A stretch of 64,000 nucleotides of DNA from Aquilaria yunnanensis (GCA_039654915.1 CM077596.1:54372501-54436500); one strand, 5' to 3'. Positions 24,385 to 38,254 are shown, numbered from the stretch's first letter. The notes: generated from the sequence alone by a model not told the origin. A program made the numbers and translations.

Positions 24385-25310
24385 CGCTCCCTTCTAAGGT
24401 TGAATTGATGAAGAGGGCTGTTGTTAGTGTTACGACCTACTCGCTTTGTAATAATGTTGAAAAAGATTTGGATCATCTTTTCTTGTTTTGTCCCGTTTCC
24501 AGCCAGGCGTGGAATCTCGTGGGATTAAGCCCTTTGTAGAGTCCGAGTGAAACTTTTCTGATTGGTTCTATCGAGCAACACATTCTATTAGTGGGAGGCA
24601 AACAGATACTTTTCCTTGGTGTGATTACTCTTCAATGGAGTATTTGGCTCAGTTGAAATGAGGCAGTTTTTTAAGGCACTGTTGATGGGGTTCATCATAT
24701 TCTGTTAAGGGCTGAAGGGTTAATGCAGAATTTTGAGTTAGCCAAGGATATTTCTTAAAGCAAGTAATCTCAAACTTGCGCTACTGGGACCTTCTCCATG
24801 CCTACTCACATGGGGAAACTCCCATCTCTCATTTATCTCCTGTTATATACTATGTAGATTGTGCATGGAATCCAACAACATCGCGGGGGCTGCGGCCTGG
24901 GTTGCTAAGTTCGTTCCTCTGCTATCCTCCACATCATGTTGGCAGTTTATCAGAAATTGCTCTTGCCCTTTATATACACACTTGCGAACTATTCTGGAGG
25001 CTATCATCTATGCTAGCTACCAACATATGATCAACATCCACTATTTTAATTGATAGAGCTCAAGGATTGGCTCAAATTTCAAGCTACACATTGTTGTTGT
25101 TGGAGTCAGCCGACATAGTTCCAAGCATTCGTGCTTACGCAAATTATTTTGAGCGCATTTCCTTCCTGGCAGTTAAAAGATCGACTGTTAGCTATGCTCT
25201 CTATTTATACTATTAGATCCTATGTGAATAGAACGTTGAAACCATGTACTGGTAACTGGTTACAAATATGTAAGTTTTGCCATGCGCCTGACTGGAAGAC
25301 ATTTTATATA
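24385..25310 (+). pseudogene. LINE C-terminal remnant: zf-RVT plus RNase H-like domain
   Basis: The plus strand reads AVVSVTTYSLCNNVEKDLDH then LFLFCPVSSQAWNLVGLSP (zf-RVT), and further on IYYVDCAWNPTTSRG and IRNCSCPLYTHLRTILEAII, the RNase H-like pattern that ends many plant LINEs. Frameshifts and stops separate the parts. It is a second LINE copy, distinct from 20181-22690. Confidence 0.65.
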
Positions 25311-26069
25311 TAAATGCTGGGGATGCTCTACTTCCCAGAACTGGACATGAACCATGGAGATGATCTTGCGATCATGTTCACGCTTTTACGATGATGATCT
25401 GCTGCACTGCTGTTTCTTATGCAGTGGTTCTTGAGAATATAAGAGGCTATATCCACGTATCCTAACCTGCTGAAGAGGTTCATAGCCTCACTCAAAGAAC
25501 TCAAACTGACCTGCAGCATTTACCCCACTACTTCCTTGGGTAATAGGTTAGGCAGAAGGGTGCAAAAGAAGGTCGCTGGCAATGGATCTTTCAAGTTGTA
25601 GTTCTGGATTCAAGCACTGTTGGATCAAAATTTCTTGAGTTGATTCACCTGGCTGTGTCATATATCCGGCTTTACAATTCCAGTCGACACATGCCCACAA
25701 CGGTGCAATTGCTTTTACTGTTGCTGGTACGAGGAAGAAAGTTGTGATAGTCCCTGTTATGGATAAAACCTGCATCTGTATCCTTAAGAGAACATCAATC
25801 TAGTAGAGGACTAATCCATACTGAAAAATGAAACGCAGATGAAAATCTAAATCTCCATAAATTATGTAAAGCCCTAGGTAGATGAATTTGGACCCACAAT
25901 TTAAATTCACACAAAACATTGAAAAAGAAACCTAGTCAGAGAAAGGGCAAACATCTATTTGGCATGTAGTAAGGAACTAGTATGACTTTAGTCGAAACTT
26001 TTTGATAGCTGACAACTGCAGGTAGTCCAACCGCACATCAATGTATCACCTCAGATCCTCGTTAACATT
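25311..26069. other. Intergenic; includes likely 3' UTR of the kinase gene
   Basis: No gene is supported. The part nearest 26069 is downstream of the minus-strand kinase stop and probably transcribed as 3' UTR. Open frames at 25328-25775 match nothing I know. Confidence 0.4.
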
Positions 26070-29000
26070 TCAACTTGAGAACTTTGAGATCAGTTTATCA
26101 ACATGAATTATGATATCATTGATGCGAGGGCGAACAGCAGGCTGTGGTTGAAGCATCCATGTTACAAACTGGTGAAGGGCGTCTGGATATGGAGGTTTAG
26201 GTCCAGCAGGCCACTTGATCTGTGCATTTACAATGGCTAATTGTAGGCTTCCTCCAGATTCTCCAAGTGCATATTCAAAAGGTGATACACCGTACCTTTA
26301 ATAAACACAAAGAGAGGAGCATAAATAACACAAGGACGCTGGCAACCATCTTTCAGTGGAGCTATTACCATCTAACATTAGTTTGTACAAGGCTAGAGGC
26401 TGCTCGCCTGAATTCAGGAGCACAAAAAAACAACAGAAAAAAAAATCTAATGCAGCAAAATTAATAAGCTAAAATATAGTTTCTAGATTAGTGCTTCAAC
26501 AGATTTGCTCATCTTCCTTATGAACATTAGTCACATTAGCTTTTCCCATGCTAAAAATCGGAATCTATAGGACAACAGGTTGGTTGCTAACAAACACATC
26601 TTAAACCAAATTGTCATTCTTGTTCATGGCTCCTCATTATATTTCAGTATACCTACATCTTTAAGTTTGCATGGGATCTTCAGCTGGCTGGCAAGATACT
26701 AATTGTATAGGCTGGCCTACATAGACACGTCTTTATGATATTGTGTATCTCTTAAGGTAAAACAAAACTAGGATAAACCAGGGATTACAATAACATATAA
26801 AAGCTTATAAGCTATACAAACATATCCTTTTACAGTTCAAGCAATCATTATATTTCAATTCAGACGTTCGAGGTTTACAGGTGGTAGATTCCCTCTCCAG
26901 GCTACACAATGACAATCCCTTTGATATAGATCATTTATGCAGGGTAAAGATCAAACTAAATGCCTTATTCACCATTTGATATACAAAATCAAAGGGACAA
27001 ACATCAGCAACATGGCCGTCATCTTTATCTATCCAAAACTCACAGGTAAAAAATAAAAATGAAAAATGAAAAAAGAAAACAGATAAGAGAGCATATGCGA
27101 TACATTTCCCTTTCCCATCAACCAGAAGCATGAAGCAATATAAAAGTATGATTTGGTATTGAAGCTTGCCCCTAACAAAGCTTTTATTAAAGCAAAATAA
27201 ATGGACCAATCATTTGTGCACATAACATGATACTCTCATGATGCAATGAAATAATTGTTATAATTACACACAGTGATGCAAGTGAGTGATGTAATAGTTC
27301 TTACATAATTGCATATAATGTGCATCCCAGTGACCAAATATCAGTTCTCTCATCAATATCTGCTTGGCTTGGACAATCCCACAGCTCTGGTGCACGGAAA
27401 GGGGCTGAACAATGTTCTGAAGCCCATTCCTGCATACGTGGAACCAGAACCCAATCCAGATGAAAAGGACAATGTATGCTATAAGAATTAGTCTCGTCTA
27501 AGCTCTAAGCAAAATGAGACAAATAAATGAGGACAAATTATCAATTTAGAACTGCTGACAACACAAAAAAAAAAAGGCCTGCAGCATGTTGTTGCTGCAG
27601 CATTTAAAATCATGATACCATAGAGGAACTAGGTGCGTAAAAATAGCCCGCCTGAAAGATAACTGAACATCAAGAAATTAAGAACAACTTTACATTTTTG
27701 TGTGCAATCAGAAGGGAGAAAGAGAAAAGATGATTCAGCTATACCTGCAGCTGTAATGCCTCATTGCGAGAGTGAATTTGTCTCCTTGCTGGCCGAGCGC
27801 TCCCAAAGTCCATCAATATTGCAAGAGGCGGCTGTCCTTTTCGTCGAGTCAGAAGAACATTCCCAGGTTTGACATCATTATGTGCATATGGAGGCTCAAA
27901 ATTGTGCATATGCTTCAAGCCTGCACAGAGCTGACGCAAGAATCCTTTCCAGGTTAACATGCTTGTAGGTAATCTAACAGTCAATAGACAGAAGTAGAAT
28001 AGTAACTGAAGGACTGTATCAGCATCAAGGGCACATCAAACAATCCTAAATGACGGTTTTGTGCTAAAAACAAATAAATACATTAGAAAAACAATAGCAA
28101 CACGTACAAGTAAGTGGCATATATTTTACCTGTCGAAATATCTGAAGAACATCTGGCACAGAAAAGTATTCCTTTTTAGCTTTCATAATTTTTGCATTAT
28201 CCAGTAATGTCCCATCCAAATGAACCGGAAATAATAAGTACGCTTCATGATTCCACGATCCTTCTGTAGACTAGCAAACAGATTCAAACTTCACATCAGG
28301 AATGTAGGAGAAAGTGTTTCAAGGATGCTCAGTGCATACATATGATATTTGAAAAAACTAAATTGCAGAACCAGCATCTAAGCGTCAAAAGAAAAGGATA
28401 ATATTTCCTCTAAATAACAAATGATAAGAGTCAGATCACAAATGATAGACAATATATGATCCATTTTGTCAAGTGACAAGCCAACTTTCTATACACAAAT
28501 AAGATTCTCCAGACTAGCATCACTTCAACAGGTTGAGAAAACTCACCAACATCATTTATAACATGTGAAAAGTTCACAGTTGGGCACTGATCATTCTTTA
28601 GATGAGAAATATAACTTGGGGGACATTGCATTATGGACCCAATAACATCTCTGGAAAGTTTGACCAAGCATTTACATGTATATCATCATAGTTATTCCAT
28701 CCACGAGAAAGTTAGACCTCAGTGCATATTGCATGAGCCATCTATTCTCAGGACCTACCACTAAACTCCCCTGATCAGTATTCATCTGAATAACGGTACA
28801 TTGAGACATCAGACTTATATGAGCAGATTTAAGCAGAATGTAAAAGAAAAATCAAAAGCTCTAAAACTGATTGGTGTGAAAGTACCAGGAGCGATTCCAC
28901 AGTAGGGGCATGGGTACTTACTCTTGGATTTGCCTCCATAGCGACATTATACTTCAATTAAATGCAAGTCCTGATTTTGTGAATTATTCCTACTAATTTG

Positions 29001-30888
29001 ACTAATAGTGAAAATATCAAGTACTTCACATGGGAATTAAACACAAGTTTGCATCTATGCATTTCTTACCTCCCTCTTGTCTTTTTGCTCAGTCCTTTTC
29101 CCTAATTCAACTGGGCACATTCTTCTTTACTTGTATCACCTTCATTAATGATTTTTCAAGCCTTAAGATTTACACTACGTTGATTTTTAATTCTTAGTTT
29201 TTGTATTTATATTTCATTGTGTTAGTCTTTTTTATTTGTTATTCAATGTGTTTGGTCAATGTCGAATCATAAAGTAATATATTTTCCATTAATATTGTTC
29301 TAAATGTACATGTAGGAGTGCTTAAACTACAGAAGGTATGTTTTTTACTCTTATTCAATAGTTAATTTTTCAATTGTTACTTAAAATTGGTTAGATTTTT
29401 CATTAAAAGTATAAATTTCCCCATCAAGTACTATAGATCTCAATTTTGCGCTTTCAACATAGGATTTTTTTTCCCAGTAGTACTCTATTTTTTGTACTCA
29501 TTGTATGCAACTGAAAAAATGACTGTAGAAGTTAATATTGGACTGCTGATGGTATGAAGCGTGTTACCTTGACAGCAATAATAGCATGATCAAGTAGTGG
29601 AAGTAGGTTTGGGTGAGTGAACAAAGATGAAATACGGATCTCCTCCCTAACCAACTCCAGCTGTTCGTCAGTCTGAATAAGCACCTTCTTCATTGCATAT
29701 GTGCCATCATCTGCATTAATATGAGAACCAGTTAAAGATTCCAACCTGAAGGATTCGCAATCTTATGCATAGCAACAGAGGGAGGGTGGGAGAAGCAGAT
29801 ATATATTTTAACGAAGAATAAACCAATTTTAAGTAAAAAAAAAAATAGGGAAAACAGGAAAACTTCAAAATGGAAGGTATTAGTCATGAAAACCAAGTGC
29901 TGCCATTGCAAAGGTAACAAATATTAAACATTCTTCGATAACTTCAAAGTTGGGAATAAGGGAAATCCATTTGGAAATTGTTTAGAAGATAACTTAGCTA
30001 AGGAGTAATTGGCTCCTAATTGCCCCAGCACTTCACTTAGTTAGAAACAATTGTCCATAACTTCCAATTCTTATATTCAACTACATAGTGATGATTACTT
30101 CATTTTCAGACCAATTTGACACCCAAGGCTGTCACTCTACCATAATCAATCTGATGTGTGCTTTGACACCAATGCCACTTGTTAACCATGCGAAGAACAA
30201 TTCCAGTTCTTGAAGATCAAAAGAGAGCTCAAATTTCTTCCCTGCATTGTGTTAGTTGGGGAGGATGTATCAGAGGTTAATGGTTTTAAGCCACTTTATA
30301 TCAAGTCTGACCCAGCACATGCCTACTTCCAAACTCAAGAGTTTTGATCTGACAGAAGTTCAGTGGTCTAAAAGCACTGTAAAATCATAAATCCAAGTTC
30401 AGCTTCGGCATAGGGGAGGACTCCCAATCAATTGGCTTAGCATAGAGCTCCATGCTAGTAGATCACATAAAACTTAAAACTAATTCAATTACTTAACAGA
30501 ATCCAAATTAAATCACAAAACCCACATTAATCGATAAAGCGTATGCAATCAAATCAAGTAGAAAGCAACATTCAAAGTCTAACCCACTGAACGCAAAATC
30601 CAACCAATCTGGGGAACCCAAATCAGAATGTAACAAAATTCCGCAGGACCCAGAAAACAAGATGGAAAAAGAAGCAGACTTACCGGAGAGATGAGACGGG
30701 TCCTTGATTTTCTTGGCGAGACCATCGGCGGAGGATTCAGAGAGCACTTCCTTGACCAAATAGACGAAGGCAAAGCCACCCTCGCCGAGCTGCCGGACGA
30801 TCCTGAACCGATTGTCGTTGATCCAGACGTCTCCTCCACCGTTAACGGCGTCGTACAGGGCGTTCAGCCCAGAAAAGTTGCAACCCAT
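26070..30888 (-). CDS. Serine/threonine protein kinase, STK16/PK3 type, six exons
   Basis: Exons on the minus strand: 30888-30684, 29710-29568, 28270-28130, 27930-27745, 27429-27305, 26295-26070; all phases join, giving 341 residues. The start is ATG at 30888; the N-terminus MGCNFSGLNALYD has the Gly2-Cys3 pattern for myristoylation and palmitoylation, as in human STK16 and Arabidopsis ATPK3, so membrane attachment is likely. Kinase motifs: glycine loop QLGEGGFAFVYLV (34-45), Lys76 in YAMKKV, catalytic loop YAHNDVKPGNVLL with HND in place of HRD (Asp182), DFGSARPA (Asp204) and the APE motif in CSAPFRAPELWD. All catalytic residues are present. The C-terminus ends HVDKLISKFSS. Its left neighbour in gene order is agmatine deiminase, as I recall for Arabidopsis. 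Substrates are unknown; the animal family is linked to Golgi secretion. Confidence 0.93.
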
Positions 30889-31212
30889 TGATTGTGAAGA
30901 TCTTCTCCGATCAACTTCTCATGTCTCACTGGCCGCACCGAGCTAGAGAGAAAAACTCGAATGACTGAGAATAGATACTAGAAACTTTTATCTACTAAGC
31001 ACCATATTACATGGCCAACCTTAATGCCAATTTTCGTCCTCTCGGAACTTTGCTTCTGCTCCGATCTCCCATCGGACAAGACACGTCGCTTTTTTCTATT
31101 GCCAGAATCGCCCGTTCGGTTCTTCCACGCCAGCGTCTTGGATATATTTTGAAACGCTAAAAAACCACTTTCGCAACATTTTTCACAATAAATAAATATT
31201 TTTATTAATATT

Positions 31213-34200
31213 TATTTTCCTCTTTCTTTTTTGACAAGAGAGATTTTATTCAAATCAAATGGGTTTATACAAACTATCATGAAGAAAAAGAGAAGAAAGG
31301 GAGGATGAGGGATAAGAGGTCTACTCTAAGGATCTCATCTCTCCTTTACAAGTTTTTGCAAGAAAATCAGCACAAGCATTTTTTACCCTAGGGATATGCT
31401 GAACTGTACATGACTAGAAATCTTTTATAGCACTCCTGGTATCTTCAACTATTGGCCAAACATGACAAAACACATCTCTTGCATTAACAACTCTGGCTGC
31501 AGCAAAAGAATAAGTCCTTATAAACAAGTACTCAATCTGTAGTTTTGTAGCTTTTCATAATACCGCCCCTGATTGCTAAGAGCTCAACATAAAGAACACT
31601 AGTAGCACAAGTATATGATCCACCAACAATAATTAAATTTCCTGAATCATCTCACAATATCATACATATCCCAACTCGCTTGATCGCATTATCGTAAGCC
31701 CTATCAGTACTTAATTTGGTCACTCTCTTATAGGGCTTCTCCCAAAATTTGAATATTACAGGCCAAAAGTCTTAAGTGTTTTGTAGTAACTTGCTCCTAA
31801 AAGACCAAAAATCCTGAACATCTTTCATTACTTGCCATATCACCTTCCTAGGATTCAAACTATGATATTTAAAGATGGCATAATTTCAAGCTGTCCATAT
31901 ATGCCAACATGTATAGCCAAATTTAGTAAGGAAAAGATCAACATCCTGATTTTGAGCCAAGGAAGCCATTTGCACAAGCCAATATGTAAACCTACTAATG
32001 GTTTCTCGGTTTACAATATAGTCCACTGTGCCTAACCAGAACCCCAAGACCAAATCACACAAAAATATGGCATGTTCATTAGTTCCAAGCAAACCACAAC
32101 AAGGATACAATAGCTCACATTTGCATTTTCTCTTAAAAAGTTCAGATTTGTTGCCAAAGCATTTTGGCGAATTCTCCAAAGAAAATCCAAAATCTTGGGA
32201 TGACATTATATCTTTCACAGAATTTCCCACACTTTAGGATCAGAAAAATAGAAGGGTCAGAAAAATAGGAGGTAGAAGCATTTGGGTGGTGTTGTTGCTA
32301 AATAATTTGGCCTGCATAAGCTGATTTCACAGTTAGGTTGCTAGTTTTAGTCTTAAGCCAAACAAATAGATCTTTACTATGAATATTTCCAACTGAAATT
32401 TCCATAATAGCTTTTTTGTCTTCCCCAGTCAACCATTGCTCAATCTCGTGTAAATTCCACATGTTGCAAGAAGAATCCAAAATCTAACAAACCTTCATAT
32501 TAGATATATGATTAGGGATATCTACAGGAGTAGTTAATTGGTGATTGACCTCATTTGGCAACCAAGGATCACCTCATATGCTAACTGGCTTTCCATTTTG
32601 AATCTACCAACAAATGTCTTTTTTTTTTAATTAAATCTCTTCATTCTAGAATGCTGCTTCATCCTCAGGATGGTCTGGACCCTTTAACTACATTGAGAAA
32701 ATCAGTATGAGGAAAATATAAGCTCTTCACAACCTGAACCTAAAGTTTCTCAAGATTTTTAAGAATAGACAATGACATATTTGCTAACAAAACCTTATTA
32801 AAGACTTTTAGGTCTTTAAATCCAAAACCCCATTCCTCCTTAAATTGGGTCATTGTGCTCCAACTCCTCCAATGAATCTTTGGGCTTGTCTCTGTATAAC
32901 CCCACCAAAAATTTGCAAGCTTAGCATTTATTTTTCGTGCACCATGTCTTAGGGAACTTAAAACACTGTAAGAGGTACATAGAAATAAAAAGTGCCATAG
33001 CTTTAATCAAAACTACCTTACCAGCATGAGATAATAACCTTTCTTTTCATCCTTGCAACTTCTTGAGAATCTTATCTCTAACAAAGGCAAGAGCTTCAGA
33101 TTTTGATCTCCCCTTTAATGTTGGCAACCCTAAATACTTGCCAGGATCATTAGTCATTGGAATATGTAACAACAGACTAATTATGTGCTAGATGTTAAGA
33201 TGTGTATCAGGGCTAAAAACAAGGCTAAACTTCTCTATATTGACAGCTTGGCTATTTGCTTCATAGAACCTGTTAAGAATTTCTTAGAGGGCATGACAAT
33301 TCCTTAGTGACGCTTTAAGGAAGAATAAGGAATCATCTGCAAACAAAAGATGTGTAAACTAAGGCCAAGTCCTTACAATCTGAATGCCATTAAGTTGGCT
33401 AGTTTTTACAATAGTGGAGACCATTTGTGAAATGGCATCTATGATCAAAATAAACAAATGGGGAAATAATGGATCTCATTGCCTCAGTCCCCTTGAAGGT
33501 ATAAAACTTTGAGTAACTTTTCAATTGAATAGCAGCTTGTAAGAGACAAATGTAATGAAAATCATCACCCAAGTAATCCAAACAGTAGAAAAACCCATTT
33601 TTTCAAGCAATTGAGCCACAAAATCCCATTTCACCCTATCATAAGTCTTGCTCATGTCAACTTTTAAAGTCAGCTCCCCTTGCTCCCCTTCCAAACCCTT
33701 TTTTCTTAATTTTCAAGTGATGAAAAGCCTCATGAGCAATCAAGATATTCTCTTGAATGGATCTATCTTTGATAAAAGTGTTTTGACATAGAGAAATAAG
33801 TTCATGTAGGTAAGGTTTCAATCTATTCACTAAAATTTTAGAGATAATTTTGAAACAGAAATTACAGAGACTTATGGGTTGGTAATAAGACATAGTTTCA
33901 GCAAAACCTAGCTTAGGTATAAGAATAATGATAGCTTTATTAAGAGAAGGATTCAGAGTACCTTGAAGGAAAAAAGATTGTACCAATCTGACAATGCTTT
34001 CCCTCACATCTTCCCAGTAATTTTGGTAAAAAAACACTTGGAAATCCATTAAGACCTGGTGCTTTAAGAGCTCTCTTTTGGAATGTGGCCTCTTTAATTT
34101 CTACCGTTGTCACTACTCTAGTAAACTTTTGGTTTAGATCCCTATTAACCACTAGTTTGATTACTGTTAAAGCTTCAAAAACATTTCTAGTCTATCTAGT

Positions 34201-35540
34201 TACAAAAAGATTCTTATAATAATCCATGAACATGTTCTGTATTAAATCCTTCTCTTCAATCCAAACCTTTTGAGTGTTCTTCAACCTAAGTATTTTATTA
34301 AAAGCTCTACGTTGGAGAGTTGTCTGATGGAAGAAATAAGTATTTCTATCACCCTACTTTAACTAATTAATTCTACTTCTTTGGTGCCAATAAAGTTCTT
34401 CCCTAAACCACAATTTCTTTATTCTATCAGACATATACTTTGCCTCAGTCACAGCTTCAAGGTCAGTACTATCCTAAACATATGACACCAAGTTTATTAA
34501 GTTGTCAATCTCTATTCTATTATGCCTAAAAAGAGACTTACTCCAAGAGATGAGATCATGCCTAGTTTGATTTAGCTTCCTAATTACTTTAGTGTTAGGT
34601 TCCTGATCCTAAATTTTATTCCAAGCTTTGACAATGGGTTACCTACAACTTTCTTGCCTAGTCCATATGTGCTTAAACCTAAATATTTTTGTCCCTTCTT
34701 ATCAATTTGCATCGATGTTGAATACTATTGGGATATGATCTAAGCCCAACCAGGATGGTGAAAAAGCTAAGATGAGGGAAACAACACTTTTCACTAAGAA
34801 TTGGCAAGAGCTTCATCAAATCTCTCCATTATAGTGCCACTATCCCTATTATTATTGCCATGTAAAAATCCGACCTTTAAAACTTATATTTTGCAAACCA
34901 GTGTTAAGGAGAAGCTAATGGAAAGTAAGAATTTTATTTGGGTCATTGAAGTTTCCACCTAGCTTTTCATCCTGAGCAAGAATCTTATTAAAGTCACCCA
35001 TGCACATCTAAGGTTCCCTATTTATCTCTTCTGAAAACCTTCTTAAGTCCTGCCAATTTTTCATTCTTTCTTCAAATCTAAAAGAGGCATAGACCCAAGT
35101 AAGTCTTAAGACCCGGTGCAAAGATAAATCTGTAACCTTAGTATTAATAAAATTTTTAGAGCAATCAAGGATTTCAATTTTCAATAGTGTCAGTCCACCA
35201 TAGGGTTGGTCCCCCAGCTAAGCCAATAGGTGGAACTGTGAAGATCTTGGCAAATTTACAGCTTCTTCTTTCTTTGTCAACAATTTCATCTTTGTTCTTT
35301 GTTTCCATTAGGAAACAGATTTGGGGCTTATGCTTTAAAAGCAACCAATGAATGTTCTAAATTGTCAGGGAAGGCCCCAGCTCTTAACAATTCCAGCTGA
35401 AAGCGATCATGGCTCATGGGTGGCTATTGTAGGGAAACCACCAGACCCTTCAATTTGCACACTAGACATTTGACCATCAGCTTTTTCCTACTTAGGCGGT
35501 CTACCTCTTTTCTTCTTCACCTAATCACTACAAGGCTATA
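31213..35540 (-). pseudogene. Degenerate, 5'-truncated L1-type LINE
   Basis: Reading on the minus strand from the right: an AT-hook-like KKKRGRPPK near 35510 (end of ORF1); the endonuclease start SWNC near 35395 with PQICFLMETKNKDE; reverse transcriptase around 34050-33150 with ISLCNFCFKIISKILVNRLK and the catalytic LLFADDSLFFLK near 33350-33320; zf-RVT around 32230-31890; RNase H-like ICMILWDDSGNLIIVGGSYT near 31650. It ends at about 31213 in TTGAATAAAATCTCTCTTGT followed by an A-rich tail. Many stops and frameshifts break the frames. The element inserted just upstream of the kinase gene, with its 3' end nearest the kinase 5' end. Confidence 0.85.
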
Positions 35541-36423
35541 GTGATTATTAGTTAAATAGAGAATTAATTTTTAATTGATATTCACAATAGTTGAAAAAAA
35601 GTAAAATTAATTTAGGACCCATTTCCAATTATTTTTAATGCATTGTTGTGAATTATTCTTCTATGAACAGGGATAACCCAGCCTTTTATAAAAAAAAAAA
35701 ATAGAGGCAGATATAACTTTTCTTTAAACTTTAGTTTTTATAAAGGCACTTTGACCAATTTTAAAGGATGTCAAAATGTATTCTATAGTAAGGCTCCTAC
35801 AGATAAAGTGATTATTTATCTAAATTGTCAATTATTGAAATTTCACCATTTGGGAATCCAAAATGAAACTTCAAAGCATTCTTATCAAAATAAAGTATTA
35901 TTTATTTATCTTTTAACTTATCCAACCTAAACAGTAAAAAATTAATTAAAAGTAATTATTTTTAAGGGAAAAAATATTTTAAAATTATTTTTTTGGAATT
36001 CTTAAAATGTAAGGTTTTAATAAATTGTTAATTTGAATAAGTAATTGCTTTATATAAGAATAATGTAAAATAGTACAAAATTTAATTTGGAATAAATTGA
36101 TTCTGCCCACAATAGAGCCTAAGCTGGTTCAGAATTTTTTTTTCTGGAAAATGCCAAAATATATACAATCGTTACTTATAACCTATGATGACTATTTACA
36201 AAATTCTCTCTTTTATTTTTTATGTTACAATGGAAATAGAACCTAGGTTTTGGACAGGACATATAATAGTGTCTTCACAATTAATTAAAAGTAGAACAAA
36301 CGTACAAAAACTATTGTTAGATGATTTGTTGAAATGCTTGTAAACAATTTAAATTTAAGTGCGTGATTGTCCATTTAATAAGAAAATATGTGCTTTGTCT
36401 TTCTCAGATCACTAGTTACACTT
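35541..36423. other. AT-rich intergenic DNA, no gene seen
   Basis: Only AT-rich sequence with short A and T runs; no coding or structural signal found. Confidence 0.5.
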
Positions 36424-36602
36424 AATAATGTAGAGTTGTCTCTGCATCTTAGTCGAGTTGGCAAGAGAGTTATTCCTCTATGCTGTCGGCTAAAGTTCGA
36501 GACACCATTCCTAGTTCCCTTTGATCTCTAAAACCCTCAACTTTAGTGTGCATTAGATTTTGAGTAAAATAATAATAATAATAATAATAATAATGTAGAG
36601 TT
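36424..36602 (+). mobile_element. tRNA-derived SINE with 14-bp target duplications
   Basis: The body is 36438-36588. It has an A-box-like TTAGTCGAGTTGGCAAGAG near 36450 and a B-box-like AAGTTCGAGACACC near 36494, the internal RNA polymerase III promoter of tRNA-derived SINEs. It ends in an AAT repeat. The 14-bp direct repeat AATAATGTAGAGTT occurs at 36424-36437 and 36589-36602, the target-site duplication of an LINE-assisted insertion. Confidence 0.8.
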
Positions 36603-36933
36603 AATGTTTACTGCGTAAGCTTGGCAAATTCTTAAGGTTTTGTTTTTAACTTCATGATAAGTCAAATGATTATAACTTGTAAGATTGTATTTTAAATCAC
36701 AATCAAACTGATAAAATTGTTTTCAACTTGATGATAATTTTTGTCATATTACATAAAATTCTATGAGATTTTTCACATGCTTAGCATTTTCTTTGGGGGA
36801 GATTGAAACATGAAATGATAGATGGAAGGGACAACATTTTGTTGGGTAAAGCATGAAAGTTGTCCCGTCTATTATTAGTGTTAGAATTTTAACTTTTAGC
36901 TTTAAAGATTTGATCTCTAATATTAATAAATTA

Positions 36934-38254
36934 TTGGAAAAACTAACAAAAAAATTACTAACATTTCTACGTTAGCCCAAATCAGCCACTAATATTTTTT
37001 TTTTGGCCAAATAAACCACCAACATTTTAAAATTAGTCTAGATAGACCATTGGCGGTTAAATAAGTGAATATACTATTCGAAATCAGGAATATTCCGTCA
37101 AATGATGATTATGTGGCAAAACAAACATTATTTAATAAGGTGACATGGCACAAATAACCCACGCAATGTTCTTTGCCTTTGCATCGCTAGCGGCACCGCA
37201 TTGGTGCTTCCCGACAGCGTTTGAGCTCTTCTTCTTCCTCATCCTCCTTCTCTTCCAATCTTCCACCAACAAGCCCTCCTGCATATCCCCTCAATTATGT
37301 GGTTCCTCTACCTCAATCATCACCCTTAAGAATCTCCCTTCCATAATAATCCTCCCAATTTTGCATTATCCACTACTCCAAATCGTACTGAACTCTTCTC
37401 ATTGACAAGTACAAAATTGCTCGAATTGGTGTTCAAAGCCGTATAGAAACAAAAGTACATGAAGTCGTAGTAGGCTTGATTTCTTGGTGGCTGAGCCCAG
37501 TGGCAATTTTCTTTCTCCTGTGTTATGATAAATTGCTGACTCTGATGCATTTAAGGGTTTAAGGCCAATTATCAGCAACAATCTCTAAATCCTACTCCGA
37601 TTTCACCTCCTCCTTCACCAAGAAGAAGGATTCTTCATTTTTTCTATGATTTCACCTATTTCTTTGCCAAGAATAAGGATTTATTCATTTATGTATGATT
37701 TTGCCTCCTCATTTGCCAAGAATAATGATCTCTCGCATCACCGAGCGATATGGCGATGTGTGACCTCGTCACCAGTGGAGCTAGCTGCGCTGCTCCAATG
37801 CGCTCCTTGGCCAGCTGCCCTTATCCTCCCATCGGTGAAACCTTTCCATTGACTCCAACTTCTCCGACAGCTTTGCTCTATGGACAGGGCATTTGAGGTT
37901 GGCTTGTCCATGGCTATTGATGGGGTCAAGAAGGCTATGGGTGCTAGATATACTCACGCAGAGTGATATTGGGGCTCTGAGCTTCTCAATTGAAGAGATG
38001 CACAATGGTTTGAGTTTCAGAAAATTCAAGAGACAGGCAAAGATGTTCAATTGTTGAGGAGCTGTTGATTGGGATGTTGACTTCATTGGCCAAGTCTGAT
38101 GGGGCTTCTTTCTAGCCACATGGGCTTCATTTTAATAGGAGTAGGCAAATTGGCCTAACTAAAAAACATTAGTGGTTTATTTAGCTGAAAAATACATCAG
38201 TGGGCAGATTGGGCTACATTGTAAACATTGGTGGTTTTTTCGTTATTTTTCCAA
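36934..38254. mobile_element. Element with long terminal inverted repeats, possible Pack-MULE
   Basis: The left end TTGGAAAAACTAAC ... TAGCCCAAATCAGCCACTAA ... AAATAAACCACCAA is matched inverted on the right by CTAATGTTTTTTAG-type and CCACCAATG motifs ending GTTATTTTTCCAA. The arms are roughly 110 bp and about 80% alike. Inside (about 37145-38110) the sequence is GC-richer with broken open frames on both strands and no transposase. Long terminal inverted repeats around gene-like DNA suggest a Mutator-like carrier. I found no 9-bp target duplication and cannot name the captured gene. Confidence 0.55.
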
